From an uncultured Hyphomonas sp. (lineage in GTDB: Bacteria; Pseudomonadota; Alphaproteobacteria; Caulobacterales; Hyphomonadaceae): a stretch of 64,000 nt of DNA. The notes under the pieces are model-generated. The model was not told the origin of the DNA and searched no databases. It worked only from the letters and a program-made list of their open reading frames with translations. This document shows positions 50,854-59,386 of this stretch, in pieces. The position numbers and the translations under genes are program-made. The number at the start of each line of letters is the position of its first letter. Within the stretch, counting starts at the first letter, position 1. The stretch spans positions 3,038,001-3,102,000 of the forward strand of contig NZ_OY776147.1 in the NCBI RefSeq assembly GCF_963675305.1, written 5' to 3'.

Positions 50854-51652
50854 GGCGGCCGCCCATACGGATCGGCTCTATACGGATGGCGAGGCCGGTG
50901 CGGTCGTCGGTTTCGACATAGGTGCCGCAGAGCGTGCCTTCGCCGAGGGCGGGCTGGTAGCGCTCGCCGGGCAGCTGGGTCTGGAAGCGGTAGAGCGAGA
51001 TCTGTTTCTGCATGCCGATGACGCTGTCATAGTCGCCGCACATGCCGGCATCGGTCTGGTAGGCGGTGCCGCCTTCGAGGATCATCGTGTCGGCGGTGGG
51101 CACATGGGTGTGGCTGCCGACGACGAGGCTGGCCCGGCCGTCGCAATGGTGGCCCATGGCCATTTTCTCTGACGTTGCCTCGCAATGCATGTCGACCACG
51201 ATGGCATCGGCCACGGCACCGAGCGGCATGGAGTCGAGTGCAGCGTCCACCGCATCGAAGGGGCAGGCCAGCGTCTGTTTCATGAACACATTGCCCTGCG
51301 CCTGGATCACGCCGACGCGGCGGCCGTCCGGCAGGGTGAAGAGATGCGCCCCCTTCCCCGGTGCATTGGCGGCAGGCGGATAATTGACCGGGCGCAGGAG
51401 GCGCGGCTCCCGCTCGATATAGGTCAGGGCTTCGCGCTGGTCCCAGGCATGGTCGCCGAGCGTCAGGCAGTCGGCCCCGGCATTGAAGAACTCTTCCGCA
51501 ATGGCGCTGGTCAGGCCGAAACCGCCGGCCGAGTTCTCGGCGTTCACAATGGCAAAGTCGAGCCGTAACCGGGCTTTGAGCCCCGGCAAATGGTCCAGCA
51601 CGGCCTGGCGGCCGGGTTTTCCGACGACGTCTCCGAAGAATGCGATTTTCAT
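50831..51652 (-). CDS. YmdB-like metallophosphoesterase (TIGR00282)
   Basis: The 273-residue protein has calcineurin-like metal motifs: FFGDVVGKPGR at the start, IVNAENSAGGFGL, LGDHAWD, VDMHCEATSEKMAM and GSHTHVPTAD. These are exactly the YmdB/TIGR00282 set, which hydrolyses 2',3'-cyclic nucleotides and affects RNA decay and biofilm decisions in Bacillus. The role in alphaproteobacteria is less clear. The gene converges with and overlaps the L,D-transpeptidase gene by 23 bp. Confidence 0.92.
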   Translation of the reverse strand: MKIAFFGDVVGKPGRQAVLDHLPGLKARLRLDFAIVNAENSAGGFGLTSAIAEEFFNAGADCLTLGDHAWDQREALTYIEREPRLLRPVNYPPAANAPGKGAHLFTLPDGRRVGVIQAQGNVFMKQTLACPFDAVDAALDSMPLGAVADAIVVDMHCEATSEKMAMGHHCDGRASLVVGSHTHVPTADTMILEGGTAYQTDAGMCGDYDSVIGMQKQISLYRFQTQLPGERYQPALGEGTLCGTYVETDDRTGLAIRIEPIRMGGRLSEIVPG

Positions 51653-51678
51653 GGCGCTACGCTATGCACCCGGCCCGC

Positions 51679-51717
51679 AAAAAAGAAAAGCGCGCGCACC
51701 CAGATGGATGCGCGCGC
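51679..51717 (-). terminator. Intrinsic terminator after the 547-residue lipoprotein gene
   Basis: GCGCGCGCA (690-698 of 51 kb) and TGCGCGCGC (709-717) form a 9-bp stem with a 10-base loop. On the minus strand it is followed by TTTTCTTTTTT, 22 bases beyond the lipoprotein stop. Confidence 0.85.
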
Positions 51718-51738
51718 CCTTGTCTGGAAAAAGCCTGC

Positions 51739-53382
51739 CTATTCGTTCGTCGCAGAGAAGCCGAGTGCTTCCTTGGTCAGGGCGGACGGGTCTTCCATTT
51801 CTGCAATCGTCTGCATGACCAGCGGTTCAGCCGGGGCCATCTTGATGGTCAGCGTCTTCGGATCGGAGACGAAGCTGGAGAGCGCCGTGGAGGCCTCGGT
51901 CAGCAGTTCCGGATCGATGCCGCTACCGGCCGCCATCATCGGGGCCATGGCCAGCATGCCGGTCAGCTGGTTGCGCAGTTCCTGCGGATCCTGGCCCGAC
52001 TGGGCAGCATAGGCGTTGATGGCGCGGTTGAGGAAGCCGTCATCCTTCAGCGACAGTTCCATATTGTGCAGCACCATGTTCTCGAGCGTATCGCCCAGCA
52101 CGGCGGTCGGATCGTCCGACTGTTCGGCCTGCGCAATCGCCTTGGCACCGGCGAACTTGGCGCCGAAATCGATGCGGAACCCGTCTTTCAGTGCCCAGTA
52201 GTTCTGGTCCTTGGCATAGGTGGTGAGGTCGGTTTCCGGCTCATAGGTCTGGTAGCCGGCACCGGTCAGTTCCAGCGACTCATAACCGAGCATGGCGAGC
52301 TGTCCGGCGAGCTGTTCGCCATATTTGCCCTCACCCGTGGTGAGAGACACCTTGAACGGTTCCGTCTTCACGGCAACGACCGAGTCTTTCTTGTTCCGGC
52401 CCACAGCGGAGACCAGCTTCGGCATGTCGATCTTCACGCCGGCAACGTCCATGTCGAACCCGTTGATGGCCAGCGACTCATAACCCGGATTGGCCGGGTC
52501 CTGAGAGGCGAGGTTCATCATCTGGGACATCTCTTCCGGGTCCGTCGCATCTTCCGACGCATCGGTCAGCAGGCTGAGATCGGCCCCGTGCAGTTCGACG
52601 GAGGCGAGATTGAACTTGATCTTGGCATCTTCCGACGGGTCGAACATGTCGAAGGTCATGCCGTCCAGCTTCATCAGCGCAGCGGTCTGTTCCTTCAGGC
52701 CGGTCACCTCGATATTGCCGACAGTGAACGTGCCCTGCTCGCCATTCGGATCATCGATGCGGAAATCGACATCATTGATGGCCCATTTGTCGAACGCCAG
52801 GGCGTCGCCTTCCGGCAGGTCCGCCACGTCTTCCTCGGAGAACAGGCTGGCGACCCAGGCCGCCATTTCCGGCGACGGATTGACCAGTTCGATCGAGCCG
52901 ATCTTGCCGGAGCCGTTTTCGGCCTCTTCCGGATCCGTCGGCACGAGGCTCACGTCGCTCATCAGGAGGCGCGAGAAGGTGGCCTGGCCGTCCTTCATGG
53001 CGAGGCCTTCGAATTCCATTTTCGCGGCCTTGAGATCGGCGCCGTCGAGATCGAAGGAATCGTCATCGGCATCGAAGCTCATGCCTTCGCCGTCGTCTTC
53101 ATCGTCGCCGGCGGAAGCGAGGGTCACATCGGTAAAGACGGCCGTGGCGCCTTTCAGGTCGCGCCCGTCCCAGCTGACATTGCCGGACCCCGACGTTTCC
53201 AGGGCCATGGCGGCCAGTGCGGCGGCCGCCGTATCTGCATCACCTTTCTGGACTGAGATGGACGGGATCTTGGATTCCGAGAAGACGATGCCGGCAGAAT
53301 CGGCAGCGCCTTCCGGCTTGTCTTTCTGCCCGCAAGCCGTAAGCATGGTGATGGCAGCAACGCCCGTCAGCAAATATTTCAT
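51739..53382 (-). CDS. Large hypothetical lipoprotein
   Basis: The 547-residue product has a lipoprotein signal (MKYLLTGVAAITMLTACGQK, Cys about 17) and a mature part very rich in Asp and Glu with repeated beta-strand-like segments, for example LKAAKMEFEGLAMKDGQATF and LASVELHGADLSLLTDASED. The pattern of many similar strands resembles AsmA/TamB-like or LolA-like lipid-binding repeats, but no family is recognised with confidence. It is probably periplasmic and outer-membrane anchored. It is monocistronic, with a strong terminator. Confidence 0.8.
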   Translation of the reverse strand: MKYLLTGVAAITMLTACGQKDKPEGAADSAGIVFSESKIPSISVQKGDADTAAAALAAMALETSGSGNVSWDGRDLKGATAVFTDVTLASAGDDEDDGEGMSFDADDDSFDLDGADLKAAKMEFEGLAMKDGQATFSRLLMSDVSLVPTDPEEAENGSGKIGSIELVNPSPEMAAWVASLFSEEDVADLPEGDALAFDKWAINDVDFRIDDPNGEQGTFTVGNIEVTGLKEQTAALMKLDGMTFDMFDPSEDAKIKFNLASVELHGADLSLLTDASEDATDPEEMSQMMNLASQDPANPGYESLAINGFDMDVAGVKIDMPKLVSAVGRNKKDSVVAVKTEPFKVSLTTGEGKYGEQLAGQLAMLGYESLELTGAGYQTYEPETDLTTYAKDQNYWALKDGFRIDFGAKFAGAKAIAQAEQSDDPTAVLGDTLENMVLHNMELSLKDDGFLNRAINAYAAQSGQDPQELRNQLTGMLAMAPMMAAGSGIDPELLTEASTALSSFVSDPKTLTIKMAPAEPLVMQTIAEMEDPSALTKEALGFSATNE

Positions 53383-53451
53383 ATGTTAGCCCTCTGAATA
53401 AATGGGTATGTGAATACACGCGCAAGCGGCGTTACAGCGGAAGTCTTAGCA

Positions 53452-54180
53452 ATGACCTACAACAATGGCCAGACAATGACATTCCGCGCCGCAAACGGGC
53501 AGCGCGTTCGTGTCCGGTTTGAGGTGAATGCCAAGGCCCGGCGCCTGATTCTGCGCCTGGATGAGCGCCGCCGGGAGGCCGTCGCCGTCGCCCCGTCCCG
53601 CCGCCAGATCAAGGACGCCGCAGCCTTTGCCGCAGAGCGTGCAGACTGGATCTCCATGCGCCTTCAGCACCTGCCGGAGCCCGTCCGATTCGAGGAAGGC
53701 GCCATGATCCAGTATCGCGGCGCGCCGCTGCAGCTCACCTCGGAGGGCGAGGGCCGGATCGCGAAAATCTGGCCGGAAGACGAAAATTCTCCACGATTAC
53801 TGAGTGTTCCGGGAGACCCGGAGACGATGGAACTGCGCGTGATGCGCTTCCTGAAGAAGCAGGCCAGGGCGGACCTGACCCGCGCCGTGAAGCGCCATTG
53901 CGCGACACTTGGCGTCACCCACAAGAGTCTGTCGGTCAAGGACACGCGCTCGCGCTGGGGGTCGTGCACCCATGACGCACAATTGTCCTTTTCCTGGCGC
54001 CTGATCATGGCCCCGCCCGAAGTGCTGGACTATGTCGCCGCCCACGAGTGCGCGCACATATTGGAAATGAATCACTCGCCGAAATTCTGGGCACAGGTGT
54101 CGAAATGCTGCCCTGACTGGAAGCATCACCGGTCCTGGCTGCGTACCCACGGGGCCGGACTCCAGGCCGCAGGGGTATAA
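53452..54180 (+). CDS. YgjP/M48-like metallopeptidase (DUF45)
   Basis: The start at 53452 is chosen over a GTG at 53410 on position. The 242-residue protein carries the zinc motif HECAHILEMNHSPKFW (HExxH with downstream His), preceded by RWGSCTHDAQLSFSWRLIMAP, the YgjP/DUF45 hallmark. There is no signal peptide, so it is a cytoplasmic or nucleoid-associated metallopeptidase of the WLM/SprT-like class. The substrate is unknown; relatives have been linked to DNA-protein cross-link repair, which is only a suggestion here. Confidence 0.9.
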   Translation: MTYNNGQTMTFRAANGQRVRVRFEVNAKARRLILRLDERRREAVAVAPSRRQIKDAAAFAAERADWISMRLQHLPEPVRFEEGAMIQYRGAPLQLTSEGEGRIAKIWPEDENSPRLLSVPGDPETMELRVMRFLKKQARADLTRAVKRHCATLGVTHKSLSVKDTRSRWGSCTHDAQLSFSWRLIMAPPEVLDYVAAHECAHILEMNHSPKFWAQVSKCCPDWKHHRSWLRTHGAGLQAAGV

Positions 54181-54301
54181 TCCGCACAAAAACAATCTCC
54201 TGCACCTGACCCGCCCGTCCGGGAGGAGCAGGCATGCAGGATCACGCGAAACCTGAATTCACAATCCGGATTCAGAACTCAGATTAAACGAGCAGGCAGC
54301 C

Positions 54302-56236
54302 TCACTCGCTGCTGGCAGGCTCGGCAGCGGCTTCAGCAGCCTCCACGGCCGGCGTCTCCGCCTCGCGCGGCGGGCCGAAGCTGATCAGGACAACGCCCTC
54401 GCCGCCCTTCACCTCGCGGTGGGGCCCCAGGAAGTTCAGCGCGCCGTCCGGGCGCAGTTCCGCAACGATGTCGGCCTTCGGCCGATCGCGCTTGAAATGC
54501 TCGATGTCATAGGTGTCGGTCAGCCGCGTCTTTGAGAACTCCCAGCCGCGATAATGGTCGCGGATCAGGCTGTCATAGGAACGGCCGCGGCGGATCAGCG
54601 TGCGACCGCGGGTCGACAGGCCGAGGGTGCGGTGATCGTCCTCTTCCGTTTCCTGCGCCGAGAGCTGGAACACTTTGTGGCGCCCGAGCTCTGGCGCGAA
54701 ATGGCTGGAGACAAGGGCATTGTAAGGCTCGTTCGCCGACAGGCCGAGCACCTGGTCGAAGGCCGAATGGTCGAGGCGCACTTCGGCGTCTTCCGACAGG
54801 ACTTCGCCGAAGAAAGTGCTGAGACCGGCTTCCCGCGCGGGACGCAGGCGCCGCCAGGTATTGTCCGCCAGGATCGGCTCGATGCCGATGTCCTTCAGCG
54901 TGCGGGCAAAGTCGATGCTCCACGGATTGACGCCGACCAGCAGCACGCCGGGCCGCTCCTTGCGGGCAAGGCCGAGGCGCCGGGCCAGCGGCCCGATGGT
55001 GAAGCCATGCAGCACGACGGTGGTGAAGACCATGGCAAAGGCCAGGGGCGTGATCTGCTCGGCGCCCGAGAAATAGAATTTCGAGTCGCCCTGACGGCCG
55101 AGATCGTACAGCAGGGTCGCAAACAAGCTGGAGACGGCCACGGCGACCACACCGCGCGGGGCGATCCAGCCCAGGAGTAGAGCCTCGTTCCGCTTCAGCG
55201 TGCCGAACGTCGCGATCCACACGGAAAGGGGGCGCACCACGAACAGCATCACCACAAGGAAGGCCAGCGTGTTCCAGGTGAGCGCCCGGCCGATCACGTC
55301 CGGCGTCAGGTTTGCGGTGAGAATGACGAACACGCCGGAGACAAGCAGCACGGCAATGTCTTCCTTGAACTTGCGCAACTCGTTCAGGCCCGCAAGGCGG
55401 GAATTGGCCAGCGTCATGCCGTATGCCGTGACGGCGACGAGGCCGATTTCCTTCTCGATCATCTCGGCCATGGCGTAGCAGAGAATGATCGAGGCGAAGA
55501 TGATCGGCGCTTTCAGGTATTCCGGCGTCCAGCCCTGGCGGAAGGCGCGCACCATGCCGAGGCCGAAGGCCATGCCGAGGGCAACGCCCAGCGCCGCCGC
55601 GAAGATAATCATCGTACCCTTGCCGAGGATGGACTCCCCCGTCGCGGCCACGCGGATGATTTCAAATCCGGCAACGGCGAACAGGGCGCCGACCGGGTCG
55701 TTGACGATGCCCTCCCATTTCAGGAAGGCCCCTGCCCGGCCGCCCAGCTTGGACTGGCGCAGCAGCGGCATGATCACGGTCGGGCCGGTCACCACCATGA
55801 CGCCCGCAAACACGACGGCGCTGCCCCAGTCGAGCCCGGCAGCGTAGCGCGCTGCCAGCGTGCCCAGGAACCAGGCCAGCGGCCCGCCGAGGAAGACCAT
55901 CCGGCGGACGGCCGCGCCCGCTTCGCGCAGGGATTCGAATTTCAGGACGAGCCCGCCCTCGAACAGGATCACGGCAACCGCCAGCGAGACGATCGGGCGC
56001 AACAGCTCCTTGCCGCCGCCATTGAAGACGCGCTGCGGGTCGAGCAGCGGATGACCGAAAATGACGGCCCAGAGCGGACCGACGGCGAGGCCTGCCAGGG
56101 CCATCAGCACGATGGCCGGCGCCTGCAGACGCCAGGCGAGCCATTGCGCGCCGATGCCGAGCGCCCCGATCAGGGCGCAGGCAAAGATAAGCTCGCTTGA
56201 CCCCGCACTCGCCAGGGCAAATTCAAAGCCGTTCAT
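54302..56236 (-). CDS. CPA1-type cation:proton antiporter with RCK-like domain
   Basis: The 644-residue protein has about twelve transmembrane helices in residues 1-400, with the GPTVIMPLLRQSK and NDPVGALFAVAGFE segments typical of CPA1 (NhaP-type) exchangers, including the Asn-Asp ion-binding pair. Residues 420-580 form a Rossmann TrkA-N/RCK-like domain (GVLLVGVNPWSIDFARTLKDIGIEPILADN), which usually gates transport by nucleotide or Ca. It probably exchanges Na or K for H across the inner membrane. The cation specificity is not predictable by eye. Confidence 0.9.
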   Translation of the reverse strand: MNGFEFALASAGSSELIFACALIGALGIGAQWLAWRLQAPAIVLMALAGLAVGPLWAVIFGHPLLDPQRVFNGGGKELLRPIVSLAVAVILFEGGLVLKFESLREAGAAVRRMVFLGGPLAWFLGTLAARYAAGLDWGSAVVFAGVMVVTGPTVIMPLLRQSKLGGRAGAFLKWEGIVNDPVGALFAVAGFEIIRVAATGESILGKGTMIIFAAALGVALGMAFGLGMVRAFRQGWTPEYLKAPIIFASIILCYAMAEMIEKEIGLVAVTAYGMTLANSRLAGLNELRKFKEDIAVLLVSGVFVILTANLTPDVIGRALTWNTLAFLVVMLFVVRPLSVWIATFGTLKRNEALLLGWIAPRGVVAVAVSSLFATLLYDLGRQGDSKFYFSGAEQITPLAFAMVFTTVVLHGFTIGPLARRLGLARKERPGVLLVGVNPWSIDFARTLKDIGIEPILADNTWRRLRPAREAGLSTFFGEVLSEDAEVRLDHSAFDQVLGLSANEPYNALVSSHFAPELGRHKVFQLSAQETEEDDHRTLGLSTRGRTLIRRGRSYDSLIRDHYRGWEFSKTRLTDTYDIEHFKRDRPKADIVAELRPDGALNFLGPHREVKGGEGVVLISFGPPREAETPAVEAAEAAAEPASSE

Positions 56237-56271
56237 GTATGCCCCATTTCAGGTGATGCCCCGGCGGAAAC

Positions 56272-56796
56272 CTAAACGTCCTGCTGGCTCGTGTCATCTG
56301 CGAAGTCGAAGCCGATCACCCGGCTGCCATATTCGCCATTCTTGTAGCGTTCGATCTGATCGGTAAACCAGTTCAGAATGTGGGAATAGATGTGATCATA
56401 GAAGGGCAGCTGGGCCTCGAAGCTGAGCGGCAGCTTGAATTCGTATTCCGAACCTTGCTCGATGCCCACAAAGAAGGTCTCACCGACTTTCCGGCACTCC
56501 ATCGTGACGCGCAGCCAGTCATTGCCGCGCGACAGGCGCACAGCCAGGCCGAAAGCGACCGGCGAGAGCGGGCGGAAACCGCGCGGCGCCATGGAAAACG
56601 CTGCATCGCCATAGGCTTTGGGCTCGAACTGGCCCTTCGGCGGCACCAGGTAGACGCAGGTCATCTCGCCCATGCCGATATAGTCGCACAGGCCGCCGCG
56701 GATCTGTTCGGCAAGCCCCCGGATCCGGTCGTAATTCTCTGTGGCCAGCGCCTGATAGGTCTCAACGGTCTCGACCAGCTTGTCTAAACGGGACAT
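56272..56796 (-). CDS. Hypothetical protein
   Basis: The 174-residue soluble protein has a coiled-coil-like N-terminus (LVETVETYQALATENYDRIRGLAEQI) followed by a beta-rich part (VYLVPPKGQFEPKAY, LRVTMECRKVGETFFVGI) and a helical tail. I do not recognise the family. It lies 35 bp upstream of the antiporter gene on the same strand, so cotranscription is likely. Confidence 0.75.
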   Translation of the reverse strand: MSRLDKLVETVETYQALATENYDRIRGLAEQIRGGLCDYIGMGEMTCVYLVPPKGQFEPKAYGDAAFSMAPRGFRPLSPVAFGLAVRLSRGNDWLRVTMECRKVGETFFVGIEQGSEYEFKLPLSFEAQLPFYDHIYSHILNWFTDQIERYKNGEYGSRVIGFDFADDTSQQDV

Positions 56797-56844
56797 GGCT
56801 GCGGGTCTCCAAATATGCGGAATAATGGGGTGCTGGAACGGATC

Positions 56845-57855
56845 TTACGGCGCCAGCGGTCTTCCTTCAAACTGCAGTGTCGCGGCCAGCGGACAATGGT
56901 CCGAAGCCTTCGGCTCGCTCCAGCCTACGCCAGGAAAACGTGCCCCCTCATAACGCCGCGCGCGGAACGGGGTTCCACCGCGAACGATGCGTACGTGTGG
57001 TCTCGGATTGCGCAGCGCAAGGGCCGGAGAGAGGAAGATATGGTCCAGCGCGCCATAAGTGTCGTCGCCATTATAGTGGTGGGTCCAGCGGTCATAGGGG
57101 TCGGCGATGGCGTGCGTGGCGAGATCGACGGCGAATCCGTCCTCGATGAGAGGCCCCAACCCATGATCGTGCAGGGCGTGCCCGTCTCGCTCGAAATAGT
57201 CGTTGAAATCGCCGAGGATCACCCATTCCGCCGCCGCCGGGTCCGGAAAGCGCCGCTCGATGATGAGGCGGACGGCCTGCGCCTCAGCCTGCCGGATGGC
57301 GCGGGTCTTGCGGCGCCCGCCGAACATCGACTTGAAGTGACAGATGAACAGCGTCAGCACGCGCCCGTCCTTCAGGATGTCCGCTTCGAGGCAGTCCCGC
57401 CGGAACGCATAATCATTGACGCTCAGTCCATTTGGCGGTTTCAGCCCAAGACGGCCATAGGTCTCCCGCGCATGGCTGCGGTAGTGGATCACCGGCAGGC
57501 GCGACAGAAGGCCGACATCGATGCCGCGGGTGTCATTCCCCTCCAGCAGGACACGCTCCTCGAACGCCCCGCCGGACCAGCGCGCGAGGTAGCGCGTGTC
57601 GAAGGCCGTCAGCGTGACGAGGTTCTCCACCTCCTGAAGGGCGCAGACTTCGGCCTGTGTTGCACCGAGCGCCTCTGCAGTGAGCGTCCGGTCATCCTCG
57701 GAGAGGACGTTGAACACCGAATCCACCTGCGCGGCGACCGCGGCATCGTCGACCTCGGTCAGCCGCTCGCGCGCCCGCTTGATGCCCGCCCGGGCAAAGT
57801 CGCAGCGCATCATCAGGTTTTCGCAATTGAACGTGGCGAGGCGGAGGTCTGGCAT
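56845..57855 (-). CDS. Endonuclease/exonuclease/phosphatase family protein
   Basis: The 336-residue EEP-fold protein has the metal-binding Asn/Glu near the start (LATFNCENLMM), the Asn-x-Asp of the second motif in ILGDFNDYFERDG and the terminal Asp-His in ASDHCPLAAT. It lacks a signal peptide. The family includes DNases, RNases and inositol phosphatases; the substrate is not evident. It is followed 48 bp later by the hypothetical gene. Confidence 0.88.
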   Translation of the reverse strand: MPDLRLATFNCENLMMRCDFARAGIKRARERLTEVDDAAVAAQVDSVFNVLSEDDRTLTAEALGATQAEVCALQEVENLVTLTAFDTRYLARWSGGAFEERVLLEGNDTRGIDVGLLSRLPVIHYRSHARETYGRLGLKPPNGLSVNDYAFRRDCLEADILKDGRVLTLFICHFKSMFGGRRKTRAIRQAEAQAVRLIIERRFPDPAAAEWVILGDFNDYFERDGHALHDHGLGPLIEDGFAVDLATHAIADPYDRWTHHYNGDDTYGALDHIFLSPALALRNPRPHVRIVRGGTPFRARRYEGARFPGVGWSEPKASDHCPLAATLQFEGRPLAP

Positions 57856-57893
57856 TCGTGGGAGTGTTGCGGCGCGTTGCCGGACTGGTCAAT

Positions 57894-58799
57894 CTATGCC
57901 GCGCGGCGGCCTGTGAAGCGCGCAGCCGTCGACGCCCGCTCAACGGTCCCGGCATCCGGGCGGAGGTCTGCCGGGATGGCGGCGCGGCCGAGTTCGACGC
58001 AGATGCCGGGCTGGATGCCGCTGCCGAAGGCGGCGAGCGTGGTGCGGGCGGTTTCCAGCATCACGGCTTCGTCCTCCACGACCTGTCCGAACCGCGCGGC
58101 TAATGGCCCGACCACGCCATAGGCTAGGAACACGCCGAGGAAGGTGCCGAGCAGCGCCGTGCCGATCATGGCGCCCAGCACGGCGGGCGACTGGTCGATC
58201 GAGCCCATGGTGCGGATGATGCCCAGCACAGCCGCCACGATCCCAAGCGCGGGCAGTGCGTCGGCCACGGTGTGCAGCGCCGCGACGGCCTTCATGCGGT
58301 GGTTCAGGTTCTGGTGGATCGACTGGTCCATATGCGCCTCGGCGCGGGCCGGATCCGACAGGTCCAGCGCCATCAGGCGGAACGCGTCGCAGATCAGGGA
58401 CCGCGTGGCGGTATCGTCGCGGATGGCGGGCGCGGCGGCGAAGGTTTCGGATTCCATGGGGCTTTCGATGTCGGCCTCAATGGAGACAAAGCCGCCCCGG
58501 CGGGCCTTCCGCATCAGCGTGCCGAGCAGGACGAGCAGGGACTGGTAATCCTCCTGCCGCCATTTTGCGCCGGTGAAGGCCTTCAGCACCCCTGCCCCGG
58601 CCTCTTTGGCGACGGCAGGCGAATTGCCGATGACCAGCGTGCCCACGGCGGCCCCGCCGATCAGCGCAAGCTCCAGCGGCAGCGCCTCCATCGCCATGTG
58701 GCCGCCCGTAAAGACGAGGCCGCCAAAGACGAGTGCAACAACAAGAATGAGGCCAATCAGCTGTGGCAAGGACGCATTCCTTCGCGAAGAATACGCCAC
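57894..58799 (-). CDS. motA: Flagellar motor stator protein MotA
   Basis: The 301-residue protein (GTG start) has four transmembrane helices and the large cytoplasmic loop of MotA, with the motor-contacting Arg/Glu region as LMRKARRGGFVSIEADIESPMES. The TM3-TM4 signature ADALPALGIVAAVLGIIRTMG, containing the conserved Pro, marks the channel that MotB completes. motB is not adjacent, so the partner must lie elsewhere or the gene is orphan. It drives flagellar rotation by the proton or sodium gradient. Confidence 0.93.
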   Translation of the reverse strand: MAYSSRRNASLPQLIGLILVVALVFGGLVFTGGHMAMEALPLELALIGGAAVGTLVIGNSPAVAKEAGAGVLKAFTGAKWRQEDYQSLLVLLGTLMRKARRGGFVSIEADIESPMESETFAAAPAIRDDTATRSLICDAFRLMALDLSDPARAEAHMDQSIHQNLNHRMKAVAALHTVADALPALGIVAAVLGIIRTMGSIDQSPAVLGAMIGTALLGTFLGVFLAYGVVGPLAARFGQVVEDEAVMLETARTTLAAFGSGIQPGICVELGRAAIPADLRPDAGTVERASTAARFTGRRAA

Positions 58800-58902
58800 T
58801 TTCGCACGGGGGTCTTAAGCCAAGGTTGCGCCCGAATGCGCAAGAGATCGTGCCCCGGCGCGCGAATATGTTTATAAAACAGGGATTGCGTGGAGTGACC
58901 CG

Positions 58903-59382
58903 ATGCGTCTTGCGATCCTCATTGCCAGCCTGCTGACCGCCCTGCCCGCCATGGCAGAGCCGGTAAAGGCCGCTGGCGACTATCGCACCTGCGCGCCGGA
59001 GATCAGCGAAGCGGGCCGCGGCCTTGTCGCGAAAACCTGCGGCACGCTGGCCGTGCCGGACTTTTCAGGCGTGGAGTTCCAGTCTGCCGGAGAGATGGAA
59101 GACGCCCGCTCGCTGCGCGACGGCTTCCTGCTGGGCGTGAAAGTCTATGGCCGCTGCGTGTCGGACTTCATTACGGCGCAGCAGCAGCCCGGCGTTTCAG
59201 CAGACAGCCCGGCCGCCGACCAGGCCGCCTGCGCCCATGCCTGGGCCGAGGACAAGGCCACGGACGTGATCCGCAGCTTCGGACAGGCCTGCATCGCCTA
59301 CGCCAACCGCTCCGTCATGGACATGCGTCTGCCGGTGTATGACGGCCCTTGTTATCCGGTGGCGGAGGACACGGAAGGCTGA
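58903..59382 (+). CDS. Hypothetical exported protein
   Basis: The start at 58903 follows TGGAGTG. A signal peptide ends PAMAEP, and the 139-residue mature protein has six Cys in pairs (RTCAPEI, KTCGTL, YGRCVSD, AACAHAW, QACIAYA, GPCYPV), suggesting three disulfide bonds. I do not recognise the family. It probably acts in the periplasm. No operon partner. Confidence 0.75.
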   Translation: MRLAILIASLLTALPAMAEPVKAAGDYRTCAPEISEAGRGLVAKTCGTLAVPDFSGVEFQSAGEMEDARSLRDGFLLGVKVYGRCVSDFITAQQQPGVSADSPAADQAACAHAWAEDKATDVIRSFGQACIAYANRSVMDMRLPVYDGPCYPVAEDTEG

Positions 59383-59386
59383 GGCC

